Of a stretch of DNA of 60,464 nucleotides, positions 18,041 to 26,858 are shown piece by piece (position 1 is the first letter of the stretch; every line of letters begins with the position of its first letter). The DNA lies in assembly GCA_023399465.1 (NCBI GenBank), contig JAEWPB010000074.1:1-60464 (forward strand), in the 5' to 3' direction. Under the pieces are notes generated by a model. That model was given only the letters and a program-made list of their open reading frames with translations. It was not told where the DNA came from and did no database searches. This stretch comes from Pseudomonadota bacterium. Its GTDB lineage: Bacteria; Pseudomonadota; Alphaproteobacteria; Rhizobiales; Rhizobiaceae. The translations under genes were made by a program, and so were the position numbers.

Positions 18041-18649
18041 TCACGGCACAAGGCTGGCCTCGCTGGCCGCACCCTTGCGACTGCGTGGTCGGATGGGGCG
18101 TGCCGGGTTGCCGGCATAGATCGTCCAGGGATCCAGTGACCGCGCGGCAACTGCCCGCGCACCGAGAACAGCGCCCTCGCCGATCTCGACCCCCGGGCAG
18201 ACAAAGGCCTCGGCCGCGACCCAGGCATTGGCGCCAATGACGATCGGCTTGCTGCGCAGCGGGAAATCGGCGTCATCGACATCATGCGTGCCGGTGCAGA
18301 GATGGGCGCGCTGGGAGACGATCGCGTGGTCGCCGATCGCAATCGGCGCCACATTGTAGCAGATCACGCCCGGGCCGATGAGCGCATGGCGCCCCATCAC
18401 CAGGTTTTCCGGCCACCAGACCCGCGCGCTTGCCCGCACATTGGCGGTGGCGTCGATGCGGGCGCCGAACAGCCGCAGCAATCGTCCGCGCCAGCCCTTG
18501 AGCTGGGGCGGCGTCCAGGCGGCAAGGCACGTCCAGCAGATGATCCAGGCCAGCCGCTTCAGCCGGAATTTCAGTGCGAATGTCGGCCCGCCGAAGCGCG
18601 GCAATGGCAGTGTTCTGTCGAATGTCGGGTCTTCGTACCGGGACCGCAT
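18041..18649 (-). CDS. WcaF-like hexapeptide-repeat acetyltransferase
   Basis: This 202-residue protein has left-handed beta-helix hexapeptide repeats (IDATANVRASARVWW ... IAIGDHAIVSQ ... IVIGANAWVAAEAFV ... IGEGAVLGARAVAA). It ends with YAGNPARPI, as in colanic acid-type sugar O-acetyltransferases. The N-terminal region has a hydrophobic helix (LAWIICWTCLAAW) that could lie on the membrane. It would decorate the exopolysaccharide or its lipid-linked precursor with acetyl groups. The ATG at 18649 has GGGGAGGAAC directly upstream. It follows the polymerase gene by 11 bases and is probably co-transcribed with it. Confidence 0.87.
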   Translation of the reverse strand: MRSRYEDPTFDRTLPLPRFGGPTFALKFRLKRLAWIICWTCLAAWTPPQLKGWRGRLLRLFGARIDATANVRASARVWWPENLVMGRHALIGPGVICYNVAPIAIGDHAIVSQRAHLCTGTHDVDDADFPLRSKPIVIGANAWVAAEAFVCPGVEIGEGAVLGARAVAARSLDPWTIYAGNPARPIRPRSRKGAASEASLVP

Positions 18650-18660
18650 GTTCCTCCCCT

Positions 18661-19941
18661 TCAGCGTTCTGCCGCCGCGATTTGCACGGTCCCCCGGATC
18701 GGCGGTCTTGCCCGGCCCACCGAGGGAAGCCGCGCAAATACCAGCGCCGGAACCAGAAAGATCAGCATGTGAACCCACACCATCACCACCCAGTCGGTGG
18801 TGTGAGAAATCGCATTCATCGCCGGCACGATCGACAGTATATAGGCGATCTGGGCCAGGAATTGCCCGGCTTCGGCGCCTTGCCAGAACCTGCCGAGCAC
18901 ATAGGCGAGGAGAAAGAACTTCAATGCGCCAAAGTACCAGAACGAATTGAATGCGTCCGTCATCCCGGTTTCGGTCGTGCCGGTCCATGGATTGTAGTTC
19001 CTCGCCAGGGCGGGGACTTCGAGCATCAGCGACGCCTTGAACCGCGGCCCGACAAGCTGCGCCGGGACATAGCTGAACACCAGCCGGTTCCAATGGAACT
19101 TCCCGTAGTCGAAATTCATCGTCTCGGCGGTAAAGCTGATGCGCTGCATGGCATTGCGCATTTCCATGCCGCCGTCCTCGACGACCTCCTGCAGATTGCC
19201 GAGATGATCGATCTTCAGGACAGCGTCGAGTGCCGGCAGATTGTTGTCGGCGGTCATGCTCCTGTAATCGGCGAGGCTGTTCATTATCAGCGTCCCGAAG
19301 ACCACGCAGCCAAGCAGCACCACCCGCGGCACGGCGAGCCGGCGATGGAACCAGACGGCCAGGGCAAGGATCAGGAACAGCTCGAGGGTTTCGCCCCTCT
19401 TCCCGGTCACGATAACGCGGTCGAGATAGAAGACGAGATCAAAGGCAACCACGCCGAGCGCCATCCACGAGAACCGGCGCGCCAGGCACAGGCAGGCAAT
19501 TGCCAGTCCATAGGTGAGCAATCGCGAGAAGAAGATGTAGACGACGGGCAGGCCCGTCATCTGCACATTGACGACCTCCTGCCCCGGCAGGCGGCTCAGG
19601 ATGAAGTAGAAATACGCGCCACAGAGCGACAGGACGGCCGATATCCCGAGAAGCCATTTCTCATCGAAGCGACCATTGAGAAAGGCGAACGGCCGGGAAG
19701 CGGCTCTCCACCCCACCCAGCACATCGCCACGCAGGCGATGGTGAAGGCGATCGTCCGCGCATAGGCGCCCTCCGGCAGGAACCGGTCATGCACCAGCGC
19801 CGGAAGCTGCGGCAGGACGAAGGCAATCGTGACGGCACCGATCCAGAACGGGTACTGGTAGATCCGGCTGCGCGCGGTCATTCCCCAGCCGACCAGGACC
19901 AATGACGTCGCCACCAGAATCCAGGTCAGGAACCAGTTCAT
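18661..19941 (-). CDS. Polytopic membrane protein, candidate Wzy-type polysaccharide polymerase
   Basis: This 426-residue hydrophobic protein has about 9-11 predicted membrane segments. A large hydrophilic loop lies after the middle (about residues 230-330: SLADYRSMTADNN ... LEVPALARNYNPWTGTTETG). Such a periplasmic loop is typical of O-antigen or exopolysaccharide polymerases, whose primary sequence is otherwise poorly conserved. Its position between the initiating phosphotransferase and the acetyltransferase supports the call. In that role it would join repeat units on the periplasmic face. A flippase (Wzx) is not in the window. The alternative is an unknown polysaccharide membrane protein. 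Confidence 0.65.
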   Translation of the reverse strand: MNWFLTWILVATSLVLVGWGMTARSRIYQYPFWIGAVTIAFVLPQLPALVHDRFLPEGAYARTIAFTIACVAMCWVGWRAASRPFAFLNGRFDEKWLLGISAVLSLCGAYFYFILSRLPGQEVVNVQMTGLPVVYIFFSRLLTYGLAIACLCLARRFSWMALGVVAFDLVFYLDRVIVTGKRGETLELFLILALAVWFHRRLAVPRVVLLGCVVFGTLIMNSLADYRSMTADNNLPALDAVLKIDHLGNLQEVVEDGGMEMRNAMQRISFTAETMNFDYGKFHWNRLVFSYVPAQLVGPRFKASLMLEVPALARNYNPWTGTTETGMTDAFNSFWYFGALKFFLLAYVLGRFWQGAEAGQFLAQIAYILSIVPAMNAISHTTDWVVMVWVHMLIFLVPALVFARLPSVGRARPPIRGTVQIAAAER

Positions 19942-20058
19942 GGCCCCGGCCCGCCGGACCGCCGCTGCGGAACCACCGCCGTCATCGAAACCATGAGCGG
20001 GAAAACACAGCCCCCATGCATGCCTCCACCCCGGAGGCTTCTCCCAGCAACGCAGAAC

Positions 20059-21255
20059 CTATGCATGATGCGAACCATTGGCCTCCAGTTCGTGAACGGC
20101 GGCTTCCTGCCGCCACGGCGGATGACCGGTGGCCGCGGCCGCAGAGGATCGGAGCGGGGCGATCGCAGCCTGGATGCCCGAGGCGATATCGATCGGTTCG
20201 CCCGGCTGGGCAGTCGATGCGGCGATGGCCTCTTGCGCCCAGATGACGTAGGACGAGTGCAGCGCCATCGGCACGAACAGGGCGAAGGTCATGATCGCGT
20301 CCGGGACATCGAGAATGGCGCCAGCGCTACCGATCGCACCGCAGATGGCCGTGATCGCGATAATGATCCCGGCAGTCTTCATCGGCGATCCGGTCTGCTC
20401 GAGCAACAGGTGATGAAGGTGCATCCGATCCGCGGCCAGCGGGCTGCGGCCCTTTTTCAACCGCCGGACGATCAGGCTCAGGGTATCGACCACGGGCACG
20501 ATGACGAGCCACAAGAGCACCGGCAAAGGCGGGCCGGACTGGCTGCATGAAAGGGCGATCATCAGGGCGGCGATGACCACGCCGAGCGATGTGCTGCCGG
20601 CATCGCCGAGAAACACGCTGGCGCGAGATCGCCACGGGCTGCGGATGTTGAAGACGAGAAAGCCGCACACGGCCGCGCACAGGATCACCGCATGGAACGC
20701 GATCACCTGCGCGTCGAAGTGGGCCGACAGCACCGCAAGCCAGAACAGAGCCACGGCCGCGCAACCACCGGCAAGCCCGTCCACACCGTCAAGCATGTTC
20801 AGCGAGTTGGTCAGTCCGACGACGAACAGGATGGCAATGACATAGGCAACCGGCAGCGCCAGGGTCGAAAGCACGACCGAGATCGAGGATCCGAGGAACG
20901 CCGGCCCGTTGAGACGCCCGAGATCGACGATGATGAAGGCGACGATGAACTGGGCGACCAGCCGAATGATGGCTGGCAGGCCGATGCGATCGTCAATCAC
21001 GCCAATGGCGAGAATGATTGCCAGTCCCACCCACATGTTACGCGACAACCAGTCGATTTCACCCCCGACGAAATTGATCATCAGAAAGGATAGAAACACG
21101 GCCAGCCCGCCGCACAGCGGAATGGCCCCGTCGTGACGCTTGCGGAAATCCGGATGGTCGACGAGCCCGACCGCAGAGACTGGACCACGCAGTACATGTG
21201 TCATCAGTACGCTCAAACCGAATGCCGGAAGGATATAGGCAACCCAATAAACCAA
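20059..21255 (-). CDS. WecA-type undecaprenyl-phosphate sugar-1-phosphate transferase
   Basis: This 398-residue integral membrane enzyme of the MraY/WecA/TagO family starts repeat-unit assembly by moving a HexNAc-1-phosphate onto undecaprenyl phosphate. Diagnostic cytoplasmic motifs are present: DHPDFRKRHDG near the N-terminus, NMLDGVDGLAGG, FLGDAGS, and the His-rich DRMHLHHLLL. Nine to eleven membrane segments are likely. The start is TTG at 21255, supported by AGGAGAGGG just upstream; the next ATG would delete the first membrane helix. The last ~70 residues beyond the membrane core are Ala-rich and variable. It is followed after 117 bases by the candidate polymerase gene on the same strand. 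Confidence 0.9.
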   Translation of the reverse strand: MVYWVAYILPAFGLSVLMTHVLRGPVSAVGLVDHPDFRKRHDGAIPLCGGLAVFLSFLMINFVGGEIDWLSRNMWVGLAIILAIGVIDDRIGLPAIIRLVAQFIVAFIIVDLGRLNGPAFLGSSISVVLSTLALPVAYVIAILFVVGLTNSLNMLDGVDGLAGGCAAVALFWLAVLSAHFDAQVIAFHAVILCAAVCGFLVFNIRSPWRSRASVFLGDAGSTSLGVVIAALMIALSCSQSGPPLPVLLWLVIVPVVDTLSLIVRRLKKGRSPLAADRMHLHHLLLEQTGSPMKTAGIIIAITAICGAIGSAGAILDVPDAIMTFALFVPMALHSSYVIWAQEAIAASTAQPGEPIDIASGIQAAIAPLRSSAAAATGHPPWRQEAAVHELEANGSHHA

Positions 21256-21575
21256 GGCCCTCTCCTGTTATTTCTCGGGCTTGTACTCCGTTCGGCCCCC
21301 GTCTTGGCGCGGTCCGAGATCATGTCAGCCTGCCCAACAATACCGGCCATGCTGCAGCGCGGCGATTTGGAAGAATTGAGGATCGTTTTGAAACCGAAAG
21401 GATAAGGCCAGGGAGGTGGTGCGCGGTGGCTATCATCCTTTGGGATAGGCATTGGATGGCGCGGCCAATGACATTGATGTGAACAGCCGCAAAGCCATGC
21501 CGTTACTGTAACCGGAAAGATTTGTGCTATGGCTCTTTCGACCGGGCATCGCCCACGACCAAGCAGAGGCAGCCT
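21256..21575. promoter_or_regulatory. Divergent intergenic region with a small palindrome
   Basis: This 320-base region lies between the wecA-like gene (minus) and the TetR gene (plus). It has no supported gene. GTTAC-T-GTAAC at 21502-21512, about 64 bases before the TetR start, is a perfect short palindrome and could be an autoregulatory operator. The match is short and may be chance. Confidence 0.3.
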
Positions 21576-22130
21576 GTGGCGCGCAAGAAAGAAATCGACC
21601 GCGATAGAATTCTCGATGCTGCGGAGGCGGTGATTGTCGAAAATGGCGGCCGCCATTTCGTGCTCGATGCCGTCGCCGAACGCGCAGGGATTTCCAAGGG
21701 CGGCCTGATATACAGCTTCCCGACGAAGGATGAACTGATTGCCGTCGCCCTCGATCGCGAACTGGCGCGCTTCCAGGCCGGCGTTGCCAATCGCTCCGCC
21801 GGCGGAAGCAATGCCGATGTCCTGCTCGGCCATCTCGATCAGGCGCTGGCCGAAACCGATGCGCTGATCCGCAAGGCCGCCTTCCTGATGACGGCATTGA
21901 TACACGCGCCGGCGCTCAGCAAGCCGGCCCACAAGTTCTATGAGGCGCTGTTCGCCCTGTTCGATCCCTCGACGCCGGAGGGACGCGACGCGCGACAGGC
22001 CGCACTGGCGGTGGAAGGGCTGTTTCTGCTGCGCGGAATGGGGCTGGTCGACGTTTCGGCAGAGGACTGGCAGTCCACCCTCGGCCATGCCCGCGAGACA
22101 ATGCTGCGCTGTCTTTCCAGATGCGAATGA
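21576..22130 (+). CDS. TetR/AcrR family regulator
   Basis: This 184-residue regulator has an N-terminal TetR helix-turn-helix (DRDRILDAAEAVI ... AERAGISKGGLIYSFPTKDEL, residues 7-50). Its ligand-binding domain is variable. I chose the GTG at 21576, which places the helix-turn-helix at the usual distance from the N-terminus; the frame stays open a further 18 codons upstream. It is convergent with the FAD oxidoreductase gene across a bidirectional hairpin, so it does not share a transcript with it. The regulated genes and ligand are unknown; the wecA-like gene diverges from it. Confidence 0.85.
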   Translation: MARKKEIDRDRILDAAEAVIVENGGRHFVLDAVAERAGISKGGLIYSFPTKDELIAVALDRELARFQAGVANRSAGGSNADVLLGHLDQALAETDALIRKAAFLMTALIHAPALSKPAHKFYEALFALFDPSTPEGRDARQAALAVEGLFLLRGMGLVDVSAEDWQSTLGHARETMLRCLSRCE

Positions 22131-22171
22131 GACCTCCACCGCGGAGGCGGAGGTCCGTCCTGATACAGAAA

Positions 22172-22191
22172 GGGCAGGGTTTCCCCTGCCC
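22172..22191. terminator. Bidirectional hairpin between convergent genes
   Basis: GGGCAGGG (22172-22179) pairs with CCCTGCCC (22184-22191) around a 4-base loop. It lies between the TetR stop (22130) and the stop of the minus-strand FAD oxidoreductase gene (22200). On the minus strand the stem is followed by a T-rich TTTCTGT. Confidence 0.6.
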
Positions 22192-22199
22192 GTTCATTG

Positions 22200-23642
22200 T
22201 TAGTGGCGGAACACGAATTCCGACCCGTCGGTGAACCGCGCCATGCGGTAGATGTTCGGATCGCAGGTCGTCTTCTCGCCGGCGATCATCTGGGCGATCA
22301 TTTCGCCCGAAGCCGGAGCCGTCGTCAGGCCGTTGCCGGAGAAGCCGGTGATGACGAACAGACCGGGGACATCAGGTGCCTGGTCGATGTACTGCGTGGA
22401 ATCCGGGGTCGCGTCGATCATGCCGGCCCAGCGCTCCTTCACCACCGCCGCTTCGTATTGCGGGAAGGCACGGCGGAGATTCGCAAGCGCGATGTCGATC
22501 TCGGCGGTATCGACATGACCGGAAAGCATGCGGACCTGTTCGAACGGCGAGGTTTCCTGCGCGTTCCAGCTGCTCGGCATCCTGAGGCTACGGAACAGAT
22601 CGCTCGACATCTGGATCTTCACCAGACCGTCCGAATATTTCAGCGTCGGCATGAAGTCCATGAGGTAACGGAAGCTGTCGGCGGTGATCGGCGCGGCGTT
22701 GCTGCCGACCCCGACCGAGGTTTCGCCATTGGCCATCATGCGCCAGGTGAAATCGGGACCATAGCCGGCACCCGGCAGGGCACCGGGAATGGCGCTCAGA
22801 CGCTGCATGCCCGAATTGATCGACAGCTGCGGGAAGGAAACGCCGGCATTGCGGGCGAAATAGGACGACCAGGCACCGCCGGCGATCACCACGGCCTTTG
22901 CCTTGATGCAACCGTGTTCGGTGTGAACGCCGGCAACCTTTCCGCCTTCCCGCTCGATGGTGCGGGCGGCGCAGGGCGCGACGATGCGCACGCCTTCGCG
23001 AATAGCGCCCATCGCGATCTTCGACACCGACCAGGCCGGCTCGGCGGTGCCGTCGCTACCCTGGTAGAGCGCAGCCTTGAACTTCTCGCTCGCACCGGGG
23101 ATCAGGGCATCCAGCTCCGATCCGCTCACGAGGCGCGCGTCCATCTGCGGATGCATTGCCTTGGCTTCCTTCAGCCAGCCATTGTAATATTCAACGCCCT
23201 CGTCGTCCGCGATCAGCGAGAAGTTGCCGCTCTGACGATAGCCGATGTCTTCGCCAAAGCGGGCGGCAAAGCCCTGCCATATCGTCTTGGAGCGGTTTGC
23301 CACCTCGAGCTTGCCGAGATCCCAGCCGTTCGAATAGATCCAGCCGAAGGCGCGCCCGGACTGCTCGCCGGCGACCACGCCCTTTTCCAGGACGACGGTC
23401 TTGAGACCGCGTTCATTCAGGAAAAGAGCGGTCGAAATACCGGCAATGCCACCGCCGATCACGACCACATCGGCTTCGGACGGCAGGGTATCGAGCGTCG
23501 GAACCTGCAGGGCCCGCGGAATATCGGACTGCACGCTCCATCCCCGTCCTGCGCCAAACCCCAGTCCGACCGTGCCACCAATGGCCGCGCCAAGCAGGGC
23601 TGTTCCCCCGCCGAGCAGCAGATTCCGTCGGTTCAATGCCAT
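22200..23642 (-). CDS. DadA/GlpD-like FAD-dependent oxidoreductase, Tat-exported
   Basis: This 480-residue flavoprotein of the glycine/D-amino-acid oxidase (DAO) family has the FAD motif VVVIGGGIAGISTA (about residues 59-72) and a C-terminal FSGNGLTTAPASGEMIA block that closes the FAD site. The N-terminus has adjacent arginines before a hydrophobic stretch (LNRRNLLLGGGTALLG), which looks like a twin-arginine signal. The folded flavoprotein is therefore probably exported to the periplasm. It should oxidise an amine or amino acid; the substrate is unknown. The ATG at 23642 has GAGGTAG upstream. The 287 bases beyond it are AT-rich and presumably carry the promoter. Confidence 0.83.
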   Translation of the reverse strand: MALNRRNLLLGGGTALLGAAIGGTVGLGFGAGRGWSVQSDIPRALQVPTLDTLPSEADVVVIGGGIAGISTALFLNERGLKTVVLEKGVVAGEQSGRAFGWIYSNGWDLGKLEVANRSKTIWQGFAARFGEDIGYRQSGNFSLIADDEGVEYYNGWLKEAKAMHPQMDARLVSGSELDALIPGASEKFKAALYQGSDGTAEPAWSVSKIAMGAIREGVRIVAPCAARTIEREGGKVAGVHTEHGCIKAKAVVIAGGAWSSYFARNAGVSFPQLSINSGMQRLSAIPGALPGAGYGPDFTWRMMANGETSVGVGSNAAPITADSFRYLMDFMPTLKYSDGLVKIQMSSDLFRSLRMPSSWNAQETSPFEQVRMLSGHVDTAEIDIALANLRRAFPQYEAAVVKERWAGMIDATPDSTQYIDQAPDVPGLFVITGFSGNGLTTAPASGEMIAQMIAGEKTTCDPNIYRMARFTDGSEFVFRH

Positions 23643-23929
23643 TTCAACTACCTCACTAACATCGCTGAACGCGCTCCTTTTCGAGCGCGCGCGACATATA
23701 TGACTGGCCAGTCGGAAACTCAAGCACAAACCGCCCCTTTATTCGCAAATATTCTAAATAATCATTATTTTCATATAGATATTCTTTCGGCGAAAGATGT
23801 TTCGGCGTTATCAAGATCACGAGGGAGTGCAATGACCGGCATAACTGGCGCCGGCTCAAGCGGCGCTTCCGGCCACTAGCGGGGGATACTTCAGCTCAGG
23901 AAAGCTCCTTCGTGCCCTGGCTCGATGTT

Positions 23930-25354
23930 TCAGGCGACACGGGCCTGCTCTCGCACCGCCTGCCAGGCCGACACGATGGCCTCCGCCGCCAGCAACGCCT
24001 CGGTTTCCGTCGTTTCCCAGGAGATCACCGAGATCCGCATGACATTCCTGCCGCGCCACACCGCTCCGCCGGCAAACAGCACGGCCTCCTGCCGGATCCG
24101 GTCGATGGTCGCCGTCGTCAACCTGTCGGCGACATCGTCGCTGCCGTCTGCGCCGAAACGCACGATGACCTGATTGAGCTGGACATCGTTCAGCACGGCA
24201 ACGCCGTCCTCCGTCTGCAGCCGGTCGGCAATCAGCCGGGCAGCCCGGCAATGGCGGTCGACCATGTCGGCGATGCCGTGGCGACCGAGATGCTTCAGCA
24301 TCGCCCAGGTCGCAAATCCACGGGCCCGGCGCGAGAGCTCCGGAACATAGTGGCTCGGATTGCGCTCGCCTTCTTCGGCAGCGGGCAGATAGCTCGCGGT
24401 GATGGCCATCGCCCGCCGATGCGCCTCCTCGTGGCGGACGATGGCATAGCCGCAGTCATAGGGCGTCTGCAGCCACTTGTGGCCATCGGTCGCCCAGGAG
24501 TCCGCATCCTCGGCTCCGGCCGCCAGTTCGGCATGGCGCGGCGACGTCCGCGCCCAGAGCCCGAAGGCACCGTCGATATGGACCCAGGCCCCGGCCTCGT
24601 GCGCGGCGGCGATCAGCGGCGCAAAATCATCGAAGCCGCCGGTATTGATCTGCCCGGCCTGCAGGATCACGATCGCCGGGCCGTCCAGCCTGCCGATCGC
24701 CACGGCCGCTTCCGTCGGCGCCATCCGTCCCTGCCGGTCGGTAGCGACGCGGATCACCCGGTCATGCCCAAGCCCGAGGAATTTCAGCGCCGAGAAAACG
24801 GTCGCATGCGCGTCGTCGCCGATCACCACGGAGATCGGCGGCGCGCCGAACAAGCCGTTTGCCTCGACATCCCAGCCGACACGGCGCAGCACTTCGCCGC
24901 GCGCCGCCGCCAGACAGACGAAATTCGCAATCGTCGCGCCGGTGACGAAACCGACGGAACTCGCACGGGGAAGATCGAGAACGTCGAGGAGCCAGCGGGC
25001 GGCCACGGTTTCGGCCGCGGAGGCCGCCGGGGCAGCCTCATGGTTGCCGGCATTCTGTCCCCAGGCTCCGGTCAGCCAGTCGGCGGCCACGCCTACTGGA
25101 TGCGAACCGCCGATGACCCAGCCGAAAAAGCGGCTGCCGCACATCGTATTGAGCCCCGGCTCCGACAAGCTGACGAGCGTATCGATCGCCTGGCGCCCCT
25201 CGCAACCTTCCTCCGGCATCGGCACGTCAAAAGCGGCGAGAAGATCGCGGTAGTCGCATTGCGGCCCCTGGCCTGCTCTGCCCAGGGATTCGCGGTAGCG
25301 GATCGCAAGTCCGGCGGTATGCTGCAACAGCTTGCGCGGCGAGGGATTGGTCAT
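23930..25354 (-). CDS. Group II PLP-dependent decarboxylase (glutamate/aromatic-L-amino-acid type)
   Basis: This 474-residue fold-type I PLP enzyme resembles the group II decarboxylases (glutamate, tyrosine, DOPA or diaminobutyrate). The PLP lysine lies in DSWATDGHKWLQTPYDCG. The upstream HIDGAFGLWA gives the Asp that contacts the pyridine nitrogen. GFVTGATIANFVCLAAAR is the cofactor-phosphate loop. The ATG at 25354 has GAGGAGC directly upstream. No partner gene (transporter or other pathway enzyme) flanks it, so the substrate cannot be assigned; some members instead act as aldehyde synthases or desulfinases. Confidence 0.83.
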   Translation of the reverse strand: MTNPSPRKLLQHTAGLAIRYRESLGRAGQGPQCDYRDLLAAFDVPMPEEGCEGRQAIDTLVSLSEPGLNTMCGSRFFGWVIGGSHPVGVAADWLTGAWGQNAGNHEAAPAASAAETVAARWLLDVLDLPRASSVGFVTGATIANFVCLAAARGEVLRRVGWDVEANGLFGAPPISVVIGDDAHATVFSALKFLGLGHDRVIRVATDRQGRMAPTEAAVAIGRLDGPAIVILQAGQINTGGFDDFAPLIAAAHEAGAWVHIDGAFGLWARTSPRHAELAAGAEDADSWATDGHKWLQTPYDCGYAIVRHEEAHRRAMAITASYLPAAEEGERNPSHYVPELSRRARGFATWAMLKHLGRHGIADMVDRHCRAARLIADRLQTEDGVAVLNDVQLNQVIVRFGADGSDDVADRLTTATIDRIRQEAVLFAGGAVWRGRNVMRISVISWETTETEALLAAEAIVSAWQAVREQARVA

Positions 25355-25733
25355 CCTTGCTCCTCGAAAAATGCGCGCACGGGGCAAAGCGGCACGACGT
25401 GCCTGTCCCGCGGCGGGACGCCCCCCTCTTCCGACAACTGCAAGAACTTCTACGTCAAGACGCAACGTCGCATGCCACGCGCTCTCCGTCGCATTGGCAT
25501 CCGTTCACGCCGCCCCGTTTACGGGACGGGCGAGCGCCACAATAACATCGCCGTGAAGAATATCGAAGATGCCGCTTGCGGCCGTTCTTCTTGCGGCAGC
25601 GGGCTGCCTCACATAGCGGCTACCCGCTACTCGCGGCGCAGCCTTAGCGGTCGCCTCGATGCTCAAGGCGGCAAGAAGCGGTGGCGGCAGTGCCCCGAAG
25701 CACGCTGCCCGGAGCACCAGGCCGCCGGTCGCG
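25355..25733. other. Intergenic stretch without a supported gene
   Basis: This 379-base region lies between the PLP decarboxylase start and the SMR transporter stop (both minus strand). I see no conserved RNA, clear terminator or coding pattern. It is GC-rich with scattered short repeats. Confidence 0.35.
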
Positions 25734-26075
25734 TCAATGCGAGACGGATTTCGAGAACAGATTGACGACCAAGACGCCCGATATGATCAGGCCGAGGCCG
25801 ATGATCGCCGCGAGATCGAGCTTCTGGCGGAACAGCACCAGCCCGACGGCGGAGATCAGCACGATCCCCAGCGCACTCCATATCGCATAGGCGATGCCGA
25901 CCGGGATGACCTTGAGCGTGATCGAGAGACAGTAGAAAGCGCCGGCGTAGCAGGCGACCATTGCCAGCGTCGGCCACAGCCGGGTGAATTGCTGCGACAT
26001 CTGCAGCGCCGTCGTCCCGATCACTTCAAGGACGATCGCCGTAAAGAGCAGACCGTAAACAAATGCCGGATTCAT
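25734..26075 (-). CDS. SMR family multidrug efflux protein (EmrE-like)
   Basis: This 113-residue protein has four membrane helices, the usual size for small multidrug resistance pumps. The first helix carries the membrane-embedded glutamate in IVLEVIGTTALQ, corresponding to Glu14 of EmrE. Helix 3 has GIAYAIWSALGIVLI, where the family dimer motif lies. It exports lipophilic cations in exchange for protons. The ATG at 26075 is chosen over 26096 because it gives the canonical N-terminus and has AGAGAAG upstream. It lies downstream of the TetR gene on the same strand, so the repressor probably controls it. Confidence 0.9.
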   Translation of the reverse strand: MNPAFVYGLLFTAIVLEVIGTTALQMSQQFTRLWPTLAMVACYAGAFYCLSITLKVIPVGIAYAIWSALGIVLISAVGLVLFRQKLDLAAIIGLGLIISGVLVVNLFSKSVSH

Positions 26076-26161
26076 CGGCTTCTCTCCATTTTGCATTCCG
26101 AGGTGCGTCCTTGCCGCGCCGTCCCGGCCGCACCAACCGCTGCCGAACGATACGGCCAGGG

Positions 26162-26722
26162 TCAGCGGGTCAGTTCATCCAATCGTTCGAGCAGGCACCG
26201 CCGCTCCTCTGTATCCATGTCGTGGCTGCCGAACAGGTCGGCATACCAGAGCCCGTCGGCCGCCAGCCGCACGATCTGCGCATCGATCGACGAGTCGGTG
26301 CCGACATATTCGGCGCTGCGATCATCGACCCACTGGCGCCAGCGTGCGCGCAGGTGCGGCTCGGTCAGAAGCGCCATCGTCAGGCCGCCCCACTGGCTTG
26401 CCTCCTCGGGCTGATCCTTCAATCGCGCCACCACCTTGAGATAGGCGCGGCTGAAACGGCCCTGCGGCCGCGGGTCCTGTCGTATCTCCGCGTCGATTTC
26501 CGCATCGAAACGCGCGACGAGGTCGACATAAAGCCCGTCGATCAGCGCCATCTTGCTGGGATAGTGGTGCAGCAGCCCGCCCTTGCTGACGCCGGCGGCC
26601 TGCGCCACGGCATCGAGCGTCAGCGCCGGCAGTCCCTTTTCCATCGCCAGACGCGCGGCGACATCCAGCACCTGCTGGCGCACGAGTTCCGGTCGTTTCT
26701 TGCGGTGGTGACGAATTGACAT
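26162..26722 (-). CDS. TetR family repressor adjacent to the SMR pump gene
   Basis: This 186-residue TetR protein has its helix-turn-helix at about residues 12-56 (QQVLDVAARLAMEKGL ... AAGVSKGGLLHHYPSK). The C-terminal ligand domain ends LLERLDELTR. The start codon lies only 14 bases from an imperfect palindrome, ACCG-actgga-CGGT (26737-26750). That is a good position for autorepression and for control of the SMR gene 86 bases downstream. Ligands are probably cationic drugs or dyes, by analogy with other SMR-linked TetR proteins. Confidence 0.88.
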   Translation of the reverse strand: MSIRHHRKKRPELVRQQVLDVAARLAMEKGLPALTLDAVAQAAGVSKGGLLHHYPSKMALIDGLYVDLVARFDAEIDAEIRQDPRPQGRFSRAYLKVVARLKDQPEEASQWGGLTMALLTEPHLRARWRQWVDDRSAEYVGTDSSIDAQIVRLAADGLWYADLFGSHDMDTEERRCLLERLDELTR

Positions 26723-26736
26723 GGGTCATGAAAAAT

Positions 26737-26750
26737 ACCGACTGGACGGT
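26737..26750. promoter_or_regulatory. Candidate TetR operator
   Basis: ACCG-actgga-CGGT is an imperfect 14-base palindrome 14 bases upstream of the TetR start. Its position would cover the promoter of the tetR-SMR unit. The binding is inferred from position and symmetry. Confidence 0.45.
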
Positions 26751-26858
26751 TTTGTCAATCGAATTTCACCGTGCCTTGCCCGCCGCATCCCGACCGCTGC
26801 CACGGACGCGCCCAATCGCCGCATCGCCACGGGCACCCTTGCCCTCGGGCCACGATTT

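Noticed and set aside
22197..25765. Two long plus-strand frames of 560 and 617 codons
   Set aside because: Both are antisense to the FAD oxidoreductase and PLP decarboxylase genes and have shadow-like composition.
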